Source: a virus
IMG/VR virus record: IMGVR_UViG_3300042015_000013
Coordinates: 1-51,756 of that record
Direction: 5' to 3' (one strand)
DNA length: 51,756 bases
This document shows positions 30,014-39,471 of the stretch, piece after piece. The notes under the pieces are model-generated. The model saw only the letters and a list, made by a program, of their open reading frames with translations, made no database searches and was not told where the DNA came from. Both the position numbers and the translations under genes were made by a program. The first letter of the stretch is position 1, and each line of letters begins with the position of its first letter.

Positions 30014-33000
30014 ATACAGCGAACTATTCGAAGACGACGGCGGAATGAATAAACTGGTTTCTGACTTCACGAAGACAGGGGAACAGTTAGTCGCCGAAGC
30101 GCGCCGAATCAAAAAAGAATTTAACGATAGTTTCACGCTGGAAAACCCAGAAGTTGTCGCCAAATATGAAGCGCAAGTTACCAAACTTACGAAGGTAAAC
30201 GAGGCTTACGAACAGGCGAAGAAAGACCTTATCGCTATAGAAAAAGCCTACACGGAAGCCCTTAACAAGACCACCCAGTCAGAAATACAGTCGGAGCGTG
30301 CCAAACAGGAAAAGCTTAAGACCCTGAAAGCCGAAATAAATGCCGAAGCCGAACTTAGTAAGGGAATAATCGCAGAAAATAACGCCCAGAAGTCCCAGAT
30401 AGCCTTATCGGAAGCGCAACGTCGCCAGCGTGAAATCGCGGAAAAGGCTATCATAAAAGAAAAAGACGCTTACGCCCAAATGTCGGCGGAACTGAATAAG
30501 CTTTTCAGGGCATCCGCCAGCGTTGCCGTGGAAATGTACCGTCTGGAAGAAGCTGGGCAGAAGAACACGCCAGCCTATGCCAGATTAGCTTCTGAATTCG
30601 GTGTTCTACAGGGTAGGACTGTAAAACTGGACAAAGCCCTTAAGGACATCGATAAATCGCTGGGCAGGAACCAGCGAAATGTAGGTAACTACCAATTCGA
30701 TGCGCTGGGTAACTCAATACAGCAAATATTAAGGGAAGCCCCTTCCGCGGCGGTGTCCCTGAATACCTTCTTCTTAGCAATATCGAATAACTTACCCGGA
30801 TTCTTCGACGCAATGAAGGATGCAGGAATCGAGATCAAACAATTACAGGACATTGTAAAAGAAGCGTCCGCCGAATTAGTTGCCCAGCAAGCTATTCAGG
30901 CAGAATCAAAAGCCATAAGCGAAGAAGCGACCGCCGCCTTAGATGGACAGGTCGAAAGCGTAATCGAATCGGTTGCCGCATCCCACGAACAGGCTACGGC
31001 TATACGTGAACAGGTGTCCGCCCACGTTGCTGAAATAGAAACTACAGGATCGGCTACCACCGCGACAATAGCGAATACAGAAACGGTTCTGGCGAATGCT
31101 GGGGCAACCACCGACCAGATAGCTGTTATACAGCGTCAGGTAGCCGTAACTGGCGAAGCGGTTGCAGCAACAACCGCCGCCACTTCTGCGGAAAATTCAC
31201 TTACCGCAGCAGTAGCGAGGGCGAACGCCACATTAACCGCACAACCTACATTATTACAAAGGGTTTCTTCTTCTTTGTTTTCCCTAAATACATTCTTCAC
31301 GCTGGGGGTTTTAGCCTTAACGTTATGGGGTGGTAAACTGGTAGAAGCCGCAAAAAACCTATTTGATTTTGGCGAAGAACTGGAAAGCGTTAAGAAAAGT
31401 CAGGAAGAACTATCCAAAGCCCAGTTAAATGGTCTTAAGGCTACAGTCGCGGATTCAAGGGAATTGCGTAGTAATCTGGCTATCGCACGCGATAAGAACT
31501 TACTGGACGAAGAAAGAATGATCGCCCTCAAAGCTTTACGCGCTCAATATCCATTCTACTTTAAAAACCTGACGGACGAAGAAATTCTTCTGGGGCGTAC
31601 AGCTAAGGCGGAAAACGAGATTATAAAAGCCCTGAATAAGCGTGCCGAAGCGGAAAAAGCAAACGACCAGATCGTTAAGAACCGCCAGCGACAATTAGAG
31701 TTAGCAGATGAACAGGCAAAAAAAGAAGCCCAACTTTTGCAAGCCCAGGCAGAATATAGGAAACTCGCTACCCAGACCGTGGCACCATCACAGGCAGAAA
31801 ACGCCGTGGAAAGGGAATTGACCGCGCTGGGGAAAGTCAGGAATCTGGAAGGGGAAATCCAGAAGATAAAAACCGAAACCAGTAAACTGGATAAGCAGAA
31901 TCTTAGCTATGAAGGTAAAATTCTACAGTTCGAAAAGGATTCGGTAGGATTACGCTATAAGCAGGAAAAAGCCCAACGCGAAAAACTGTCTAAACAGATA
32001 AAAACCGTCGATTATCTGGCTTCCGAATACGAACTTATGAAGACTATTCTGGACAATGCCATCCAGAATAACCGTGAGATATACGAATCCGATAAGTACA
32101 CGCTGGAAGAACGTCTGGCGGCCCGTGAAAAGTTTCTGGATCAATCGAAGACCCTTTCCGAGTTGGAATATAAAGAAACCCTTCGAACGCTGGAACGCAC
32201 ATACGACGAAGAAAGGAAAGCGACAATCCGTTCCGCCGATGGTCTTACCCAGATTTCAAAATACACCCAGAACGGTTTAGCTGAATTGAAAAAACAGTAT
32301 GATTTTGACACCCAGAAAGCTACTAAGGATCACGAACAGCGACTTCTTAATATTGAGAAAGAAAGCGGCGAAGTTTCTAAGTTACAGCAATTACAAATGC
32401 AGTTGCAGAAACTGGAATACGACCGTCAATATTTCAGTAAGTCTTCGCAAATGTTTCAGGCATATACCAAGGAAATATCCTTACTACAAAATGAGATCAA
32501 TAAGATCATAAATCCATTTGAAGGCTTCCAGCTATCTGACGCAATAAGCATAAGCGAATCTGAACTTACACAGGTCAAAGAACTAAGGGCAGAATTATCG
32601 AAGATACTGAATGGAAGATCGCTTTCAGAACTTAATCCAGCCGAAAGGAAATCGGTTCTAAAACAGATCGAAGCCTTTGAAAAAGAAAGAGCCGAGATAG
32701 AAGGAAACTACGATGTTACCCGTAAACAAAGAAGGGTAAAACAGATCGAAGAAGAACAGAAGCAATTTGCCGAAACGACTAACGAGTTCAAACAGTTGGA
32801 ACTGGAAAGGCAGTCTATTCTTCTGGATATTGAAAATAAAGGCATTGACGATATGCTAAAAGCCCAGAAGGAAAAAGCCGAAGCGTTTAAAACCTTTATG
32901 GAAGACATTAACAAGATTGTAGGGCTGGTTCTGGATAAAATGATCGAGTTAACCCAGCGACGCATCGAGCAAAGCGAAAGGGCTATCGATAAACAGTCCG

Positions 33001-33671
33001 AACGCGTAGACGATCAGGTACAACGCGCCCAGAACGGGCTTAAGAATACGCTGGCGTTCGAACAGGAAGAACTGGCGAAGCGTGAAGCGGAACTTATCAA
33101 ACAACAAAAAAGGGAACAGCGTCTTCAAAAGATCAAATCCCTGTATAGTGCTTACGCTGGTTATGCAGACAAAGACCCCGACACGGCTATCGCCAAAGCC
33201 CTTCGGGATTTTGCCGTTTTAGAAGCCGTTACAGCTTCGTTCGGCGAAGGTGGTATCGTAGAAGACAGGCTTCCATCTGACGGAATATTCCGTGGGCCAT
33301 CACATCGAAGCAGAAGCCGGGGAATTCCGATCATGGTAGAAGGTAAGGAAGGTATCTTAAGCACCCGCGAAATGGCGAACATGGGTAAAGACAACTTCTA
33401 CAGAATGAAGGAACTGGCAGGGATGGGTAAAATCGACGAAAACTTCTTCACGAAGCAAAGGCAGTCATTTGTCCAGACTGTTGGGGTTCCTGTTCAGAAC
33501 GAAGCCATCATTACCGAACTACAGGAATTAAGGCGCGAAATGGCAAACAAACCAGTATCAAACTGGAAGGTTGCAGAAGTAGCGGAAGGCACCATGAAAC
33601 TGGTGGAAGAAGTTATCGAAGGAAAGAAAACAAAAAGGAATCATTACGTAATTAAGAAACCAAGACCATGA
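29994..33671 (+). CDS. tape measure protein
   Basis: A 1225-residue protein, by far the longest of the first tail block. Long coiled-coil regions rich in Ala/Glu/Gln/Lys fill residues 1-300, 460-740 and 820-1060. Hydrophobic segments lie near 240-260 and 430-445 ('FTLGVLALTLWGGKLV'). It sets tail length and is ejected with the DNA. At about 0.15 nm per residue it suggests a tail near 180 nm. The end is more globular and basic. The start overlaps the upstream gene. Confidence 0.92.
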   Translation: MENIIVKYSELFEDDGGMNKLVSDFTKTGEQLVAEARRIKKEFNDSFTLENPEVVAKYEAQVTKLTKVNEAYEQAKKDLIAIEKAYTEALNKTTQSEIQSERAKQEKLKTLKAEINAEAELSKGIIAENNAQKSQIALSEAQRRQREIAEKAIIKEKDAYAQMSAELNKLFRASASVAVEMYRLEEAGQKNTPAYARLASEFGVLQGRTVKLDKALKDIDKSLGRNQRNVGNYQFDALGNSIQQILREAPSAAVSLNTFFLAISNNLPGFFDAMKDAGIEIKQLQDIVKEASAELVAQQAIQAESKAISEEATAALDGQVESVIESVAASHEQATAIREQVSAHVAEIETTGSATTATIANTETVLANAGATTDQIAVIQRQVAVTGEAVAATTAATSAENSLTAAVARANATLTAQPTLLQRVSSSLFSLNTFFTLGVLALTLWGGKLVEAAKNLFDFGEELESVKKSQEELSKAQLNGLKATVADSRELRSNLAIARDKNLLDEERMIALKALRAQYPFYFKNLTDEEILLGRTAKAENEIIKALNKRAEAEKANDQIVKNRQRQLELADEQAKKEAQLLQAQAEYRKLATQTVAPSQAENAVERELTALGKVRNLEGEIQKIKTETSKLDKQNLSYEGKILQFEKDSVGLRYKQEKAQREKLSKQIKTVDYLASEYELMKTILDNAIQNNREIYESDKYTLEERLAAREKFLDQSKTLSELEYKETLRTLERTYDEERKATIRSADGLTQISKYTQNGLAELKKQYDFDTQKATKDHEQRLLNIEKESGEVSKLQQLQMQLQKLEYDRQYFSKSSQMFQAYTKEISLLQNEINKIINPFEGFQLSDAISISESELTQVKELRAELSKILNGRSLSELNPAERKSVLKQIEAFEKERAEIEGNYDVTRKQRRVKQIEEEQKQFAETTNEFKQLELERQSILLDIENKGIDDMLKAQKEKAEAFKTFMEDINKIVGLVLDKMIELTQRRIEQSERAIDKQSERVDDQVQRAQNGLKNTLAFEQEELAKREAELIKQQKREQRLQKIKSLYSAYAGYADKDPDTAIAKALRDFAVLEAVTASFGEGGIVEDRLPSDGIFRGPSHRSRSRGIPIMVEGKEGILSTREMANMGKDNFYRMKELAGMGKIDENFFTKQRQSFVQTVGVPVQNEAIITELQELRREMANKPVSNWKVAEVAEGTMKLVEEVIEGKKTKRNHYVIKKPRP

Positions 33672-35431
33672 CAGAATTAACCCATATAATGGACGGCGAA
33701 TATCGAGGCGAACCCAGAGGCTGGCAAAACCTTGAAATCGTAATCGACTGGCTGAATAAGAAAGAATCGGGATCGATAAACGTTTCCGATTTGGCGTTCG
33801 TAGGCGCGGCGAAGGATTATATTTCCCAAAGAATAAAATCTGGCGTAAATGGCGGGGTAGGAATATTCGAGGGCATTCCGTACCAGATTCTGGTAGGCGA
33901 ACAAACCAATCCTGTTTTTACTTTCCGTGGGTACCTGGACATGACAGACGAAGAACTGACAGTTCTGGGTAAGGAAGAAATAAAAGTCGGTCTTAAGAAG
34001 GAACAGGGCGAAGACTGGCTGGCAGACGTGGCGGACAGTTTTTCATTTGCTTATCTGTACAAAATAGGGATCATTACGCAATCGGATTTCGTCAAAGTTC
34101 CTTACGTGATAAACTACGTCCCTGACGGGTTACAGTTGATCCTGATTTCTATGTCCATCTACATGATGTCAAAGGAACTTATAGAAAACATTCAAGCGAT
34201 AGCGGAATCAATAGGCGACATTACCGACGCGTCGACACCTGTTATCGGTGTATCGGTAGGACTGGGGGCTGGTGTAGTTACAGCGTGGGATTTAGGTAAC
34301 TATATTATGGCTGCGTTAAAAGTAATCGCCAGAATTGCCTATGCGGTCGCTATCATAATAGCGATTAAAAATCTGGTAGAAGCCTTATTCGAACAGCTTA
34401 TGCCGAAGAAGCGTTTTCATTTGGGAATGAGATATAAAACCATGTTCGAAAAGGCGTGCCAATACCTTGACCTGACGCTTAGTTCTTCGATTCTGGACAG
34501 TATAGAAGACAAAGTGTATATTCCGCCAAAAGATAGGCAGGGGGGCGAATCTGGGGAAACTGGCTATCCTACCAATTCCAGCGCGATTTATATATTCGGC
34601 GATCTTATCAGGAAAATGAAAGAACAGTATAACGCCGACTACAGGATTCAGAACGGCGTATTCTATTTTGAACGTAGGGATTCTTTCAGGACACCATCCA
34701 TTTATCAAATGCCGTCATTCTTTACCGATCAGGACAGAAAGCTGGACGCAAACGGCTACAACACGTCGGAACTGGTAGCGAACTATAACATTTATTACGA
34801 ATATGATGTTCAGGATCAGAACACTTTGGACGATCAAACGGGAAGGGTATTTCAGGCAATTACAACCCCGATCGTAGTTGGCGACCAGAAACTGGTTAAT
34901 GTGAAGGGGCTTACGCAAATATCGATTCCTTATTCGCAGGGTAAGGAAAAGACAAAGCTTACCGATGTGGAAAAATTACTGAAAACGCTGGGACAGGTGG
35001 TGGACGGGTTAACGGGTATATTCGGGGGCGGAACGAACTTCGCTTCAAAAATAGAAGACCGAATCGGAAGCCTTCTTCTTTCTTCGCATTTTCTTACTAT
35101 CGGTAAGGAAGTCGTTATGTCAGGGGCAAAACTGGCGGATAACCAGCGCGGTTTACTGGATGCTAAATTACTATGGGACAATTACCATTATATAAATTCA
35201 TTCGCGCCATATCAGGGTACACATAACCAGTATGCAAGATATAAGGAAGCCCCCGTCCCGATGTCCTTACAGGATTTTGCCTTACTTTTGGAAAACAATT
35301 TGGCAATAGATAGCGAGGGTAACGAATACGAAATCGAAAAAGTAATTTATAACCCTTACCGTCGCCGGGCTAAACTGGATTATCGAATCAAAGAACTGTA
35401 CACCAACAACCTTAAAGTAGAGATAGTATAA
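33668..35431 (+). CDS. tail-tip/distal tail protein
   Basis: A 587-residue protein starting in the stop of the tape measure gene, the usual place of the distal tail or tail-tip protein. Residues about 190-245 hold a hydrophobic region (VIGVSVGLGAGVV, AYAVAIIIAIKNLVEA), possibly a membrane-interacting segment. The rest is beta-rich. May take part in baseplate formation and host envelope contact. Confidence 0.68.
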   Translation: MTELTHIMDGEYRGEPRGWQNLEIVIDWLNKKESGSINVSDLAFVGAAKDYISQRIKSGVNGGVGIFEGIPYQILVGEQTNPVFTFRGYLDMTDEELTVLGKEEIKVGLKKEQGEDWLADVADSFSFAYLYKIGIITQSDFVKVPYVINYVPDGLQLILISMSIYMMSKELIENIQAIAESIGDITDASTPVIGVSVGLGAGVVTAWDLGNYIMAALKVIARIAYAVAIIIAIKNLVEALFEQLMPKKRFHLGMRYKTMFEKACQYLDLTLSSSILDSIEDKVYIPPKDRQGGESGETGYPTNSSAIYIFGDLIRKMKEQYNADYRIQNGVFYFERRDSFRTPSIYQMPSFFTDQDRKLDANGYNTSELVANYNIYYEYDVQDQNTLDDQTGRVFQAITTPIVVGDQKLVNVKGLTQISIPYSQGKEKTKLTDVEKLLKTLGQVVDGLTGIFGGGTNFASKIEDRIGSLLLSSHFLTIGKEVVMSGAKLADNQRGLLDAKLLWDNYHYINSFAPYQGTHNQYARYKEAPVPMSLQDFALLLENNLAIDSEGNEYEIEKVIYNPYRRRAKLDYRIKELYTNNLKVEIV

Positions 35432-35670
35432 TGGACGCAAATTATTTTAACGAACTTCTGGCAAACACACAGATCGCCACAGACGCGCTTAAGAAGTCGC
35501 TGGATGGTATGGAAGTAATGCTGGGCGAAGCTTTGAAGAATGCACCAGAACAGGATAAGCATAAGGTCGCCGCTATGAAAGGCGGAATCGAAAGGGCTAT
35601 GACCGCCGCTAAAAATGGCGACACTAACGGAATTCAGGACATCTTAAAATCATTTGAACAATGGCAGTAA
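35431..35670 (+). CDS. hypothetical small helical protein
   Basis: A 79-residue helical, Lys/Glu-rich protein inserted between two large tail genes, with which it overlaps by 1 and 10 bases. Possibly a tail chaperone. Unknown family. Confidence 0.62.
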   Translation: MDANYFNELLANTQIATDALKKSLDGMEVMLGEALKNAPEQDKHKVAAMKGGIERAMTAAKNGDTNGIQDILKSFEQWQ

Positions 35671-38600
35671 AAATCAGAAATAGAAAATACTCCGAAGTAT
35701 TTACGAATACTTCTTCAGTAGATTGGTTACTGGGAAATGTGGGCGAATGGCAGAAACTTTTATTAGATGCCGAAGTAAGTATCGACTATCAGGCTACGCA
35801 GCAGAACCCGATCCAAATAGATTACCTGAATAATAGCTTCGTCCTGAATTCTGGAACATGGGGTCAGTATGGATTCGATACGGGTATGTCGGTTACATTC
35901 AGGTATAAAGTTCTTTTCGGAAGCGATGGGGCTGGCGGTTACTTGTATGTTTCTTCATATCAGAAAACTTTCCAGATTGTGAATATATCAGGAACAATCA
36001 TGGAAGTAGACGAAGAAATCGACGGACAGGGCTTCCAAAGCCTTCCAGCCGATTACGGCACCCGAAAGGTTACCGATGTACTTCTTTATTCTTCCAGCCC
36101 GTTACAGGGTACCAGACTTCGATACGGTCATGTATTAAATAACGATACTTCAAACAACCTTAATTCTGTAATCGACGGGTCTACAACAGAATTTATTTAC
36201 GTTGGATTAAATTCGCTACCAGTCAACACGTGGGCCGGCATGGAAGCGGTCGGTCTACAGTCTGGAATGTCAGTAAGACAGGCTAACGTAAGGAAAAGAC
36301 CCGCGTCTGCATCAAATTTATTTGTAACTCTTACGGCTGGAACCTATACAGAACAGGATTTATATACTGACTTTATGAAGGAAGGTAAATCGATTCCTGT
36401 TACATCGCCAGGGTCTTCGGGCGGATTCTTCACGGTAACATCACAAAGCGAAGTACCGATCAACAATTCGGGTATTTATCAAGGGGGTGCGAATCAGAAT
36501 CAGGCATTCTTATTTAACAATGCGGGCAGTTTTACACGCGACTTCATTTTCGATATAAAACTAAAGTTTACCGACGCAACGGGGGCGTTGCCGGGGGATT
36601 CTGCCAGTATTGTTCTGGTTAAGTACACCAATGGCACAGCAATGGACATCGTGAATAGAACAGTTCTTCAAAGTTGGATCAATCCGCAGGAATTGCTTAA
36701 CGAACATTTGGAATTCAAGGGTCACGCCACAGTAGAACTTAACACTTCCGATTCTTTGGTTCTGGTTATTGAACACGCAATCCCACAGGACAGAACAGGG
36801 GGGCAGGGAATAAGCTATCTTATTGAAGACCTTACGATTCAAGTGTCTAATGAAAACGAAACGCTTACGCTGGGCGAAAAACAGAACTTCCAGTTCGAAT
36901 TAGAATATCTGGTGTCTTCCTTCTTTGAAGAAGTTGGAAATTTTGTTGATGTAACACCGCCTTCATATCTACAGGGCGACGGGTCTTTATCGGATAATTT
37001 CTATACCGAATTTTACCCCGAATGGAATAACCCCAATGTAAAAATTGTAAATGATCCTTCTAAAACGAAGCGACTGGGGAATACAGGATGGTTTAACGAA
37101 AACTACAACCAGCTTTCGAATGACTTCACGGTTACGGATTTGGTTTATACAGACGACAACGGAAACGGAATGGATGGACTGGATTATTTCGCCACTACAA
37201 GGGTAAGGGCTAAGATTTCAGGTGTTCAGAATGTAAATGGCAACACTAAAGGCGGTTTCGGATTCATGTGGGTACCAAAATTTGAAGAAGACTATAAAAA
37301 CAAGACCACGCCGTTTTACAGGAACACATTTATCAACACGGGGGGCGGTGCTTATGATGTAGGTACCTTCTACCCAGATGTAGAAGTCGGGGGCGGTCTG
37401 GGGCTTGCATGGATGGAAGTAAAAAACGTTAAGTTTACTGATATGGGTGGGGGTGTTATCAACTTCGAAGCATTTTTCACGCCTTCGCCTGACTTTACGC
37501 TGTTATTCGACCAGAAGGGCGAAGACGACCGAAATTACATCCTATGGCTTTCAATAGCCGACCAGACGCTGGCGTGGAACTTTTCGAACAGGGTTTCACT
37601 TCTGGCAGACTACAATAAAATGATAAAAAGTGTTCCCCCGGCTGGCCCATATCCTTTTATCGAAAATGTCTTTATAGAACATCCATACGAATCGAATGTT
37701 CAAGGCGTAGAAGAATACGACGGATTTGTCCACGACGATGTCCTTTGCCGTGTTCCTTTTCAGGTAGACCCAACAACGACCCAGATGCGTAAATTTCGCT
37801 TCGGGGTCGAAGTGTTTAATTTAAGCACCAACAGCAGAAAGATTCTGGAAAAATACGACGTAGACATGACCCAGTATTACACCGACGTGAATGGTGTTCC
37901 CCAGTTTAGCCTTAATGCATCACGTGGCTTCAAATTAGGCGACAACAATAATAAAAACTGGGTAAAGATAAACAGGGAACCATCGTACGATAGTGCTGGG
38001 AAGTACGGTTATCTGGGCTTTTATGCATTTAAGATTCGCTGGGAAGACTGGATCGCGCTTACAGGGCTACCGAATGACTTCTTCAAGGCTGGAGAATTGA
38101 ATAGCGGATTTAATAATGACTGGTACCAGTTACTAATAACAACAGGCTGGCGACTTAACTTTTTTGTAGAAATTGATGCGATAGTCGATACAGAACTTAT
38201 TCAATATCGTAACAGATGGAACTTCAACTTCAAAGACTACGACCAGAATACGCGTTTACAGACCAGTCACAGCTATTTCAGGGATTCGGACGATACTTAC
38301 CTTAACGTCGGTAGTGATCCTGAAACTGGGAAGCCCCTGGGCGTTGTATTGAGTAATGAACCTACGCGTCTGGAAATACAATACGAAATACTGGACGCTG
38401 GAACATGGGACATCGATAAGGTTTACGCTACCACCACCATCGAGGTGGACAAAGGCGCGGGGTTTATGTCGATGCGACAAATTTCTTCGGTGTGGACATC
38501 AGAACCCGACTGTCCGCTTATACCTTTGCAGGGGCAGAACCACCTTCAAATAGTAGTCGACGGCACCCAGAAGATACTTACTACAAAATGCCTTATCGAT

Positions 38601-38720
38601 CCCGACCTTCTGGAAGACGGATCACGTTACAGGATTACGGGGCGTGTAGGATGTTACGACGGAACTGGCGCAATTCGATTCGGTATATATGAAAGCATTT
38701 ACGAAAGCAGATATGAATAA
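35661..38720 (+). CDS. large tail/baseplate protein
   Basis: A 1019-residue beta-rich protein with many Asn/Asp/Thr/Tyr and almost no cysteine, typical of tail-tip and receptor-binding assemblies. It follows the distal tail gene. No enzymatic motif visible. Likely a central tail-tip protein carrying fibres. Confidence 0.75.
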   Translation: MAVKIRNRKYSEVFTNTSSVDWLLGNVGEWQKLLLDAEVSIDYQATQQNPIQIDYLNNSFVLNSGTWGQYGFDTGMSVTFRYKVLFGSDGAGGYLYVSSYQKTFQIVNISGTIMEVDEEIDGQGFQSLPADYGTRKVTDVLLYSSSPLQGTRLRYGHVLNNDTSNNLNSVIDGSTTEFIYVGLNSLPVNTWAGMEAVGLQSGMSVRQANVRKRPASASNLFVTLTAGTYTEQDLYTDFMKEGKSIPVTSPGSSGGFFTVTSQSEVPINNSGIYQGGANQNQAFLFNNAGSFTRDFIFDIKLKFTDATGALPGDSASIVLVKYTNGTAMDIVNRTVLQSWINPQELLNEHLEFKGHATVELNTSDSLVLVIEHAIPQDRTGGQGISYLIEDLTIQVSNENETLTLGEKQNFQFELEYLVSSFFEEVGNFVDVTPPSYLQGDGSLSDNFYTEFYPEWNNPNVKIVNDPSKTKRLGNTGWFNENYNQLSNDFTVTDLVYTDDNGNGMDGLDYFATTRVRAKISGVQNVNGNTKGGFGFMWVPKFEEDYKNKTTPFYRNTFINTGGGAYDVGTFYPDVEVGGGLGLAWMEVKNVKFTDMGGGVINFEAFFTPSPDFTLLFDQKGEDDRNYILWLSIADQTLAWNFSNRVSLLADYNKMIKSVPPAGPYPFIENVFIEHPYESNVQGVEEYDGFVHDDVLCRVPFQVDPTTTQMRKFRFGVEVFNLSTNSRKILEKYDVDMTQYYTDVNGVPQFSLNASRGFKLGDNNNKNWVKINREPSYDSAGKYGYLGFYAFKIRWEDWIALTGLPNDFFKAGELNSGFNNDWYQLLITTGWRLNFFVEIDAIVDTELIQYRNRWNFNFKDYDQNTRLQTSHSYFRDSDDTYLNVGSDPETGKPLGVVLSNEPTRLEIQYEILDAGTWDIDKVYATTTIEVDKGAGFMSMRQISSVWTSEPDCPLIPLQGQNHLQIVVDGTQKILTTKCLIDPDLLEDGSRYRITGRVGCYDGTGAIRFGIYESIYESRYE

Positions 38721-38741
38721 CTAACTTAAAAATTTATAACA

Positions 38742-39464
38742 ATGGCAGATAATTTAAAAGACCTCAAAGCCTTTAAAGATCAGGTTTTAGACACCGAGGG
38801 CGGCCCTGAAAGTGTGACGGTCGTAAATCATAATGATCTGGAAGATCGGATTATATCGCAGTTAGGTAGATATACTGGTTTCCCTTTTGTTGCTAAAAAA
38901 GTTTTTCCTTCTGGCGTTATGGCGACTGGGGCTTTTTATTGGGGCAATAACTCTATGAACACAGAAACGCCTTTTAGTGTGAAATTTTCGTCTAAAACAG
39001 CAGACGGTACAAATTTAAGTTCGGTGTTATCAATAGTCCAAATAGGGGCGATACTAAAAACAAAAGACTTTGTCGGGAGGGCTGGTATTTTTGAAATAAC
39101 ATCTATAGACACATTCACAGACACCGCTTCAAATCTTTGTTTCGATTTGAATATCACAGGGAATGCAGATAATCCAAACTACACTTTTGGAGATTCAGAA
39201 AGCGAACCGATATTTTTAGAGTTTATAAACATCAGCAATTCCACGCCGCCGTCAGGTAGCCCGTTAAAAACGACATCTATTATCATTGCTTCTGACGGTA
39301 GTTCTATGGATAGTAGCGATTTAGTTGGGGCGACAAACGTAATATCAATTATGTCGCAAACTGGCGGAATTAAAACAGAAGGTTATACCTTTGACGGTGT
39401 AACAGGAACCATAAGCGGAATAGATGTTTATGAAAACGAGGTGTATATCATTAACTATAAATAA
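38742..39464 (+). CDS. tail fibre adaptor-like protein at cassette edge
   Basis: A 240-residue protein. The first 40-45 residues (MADNLKDLKAFKDQVLDTEGGPESVTVVNHNDLED) share the base and codon use of the surrounding tail genes; after about base 38865 the DNA becomes clearly A/T-richer with more ATT/TTT/AAA codons. It is probably a conserved virion-anchoring N-terminus joined to a variable domain. The rest is beta-rich, Ser/Thr-rich. Confidence 0.66.
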   Translation: MADNLKDLKAFKDQVLDTEGGPESVTVVNHNDLEDRIISQLGRYTGFPFVAKKVFPSGVMATGAFYWGNNSMNTETPFSVKFSSKTADGTNLSSVLSIVQIGAILKTKDFVGRAGIFEITSIDTFTDTASNLCFDLNITGNADNPNYTFGDSESEPIFLEFINISNSTPPSGSPLKTTSIIIASDGSSMDSSDLVGATNVISIMSQTGGIKTEGYTFDGVTGTISGIDVYENEVYIINYK

Positions 39465-39471
39465 TCACAAA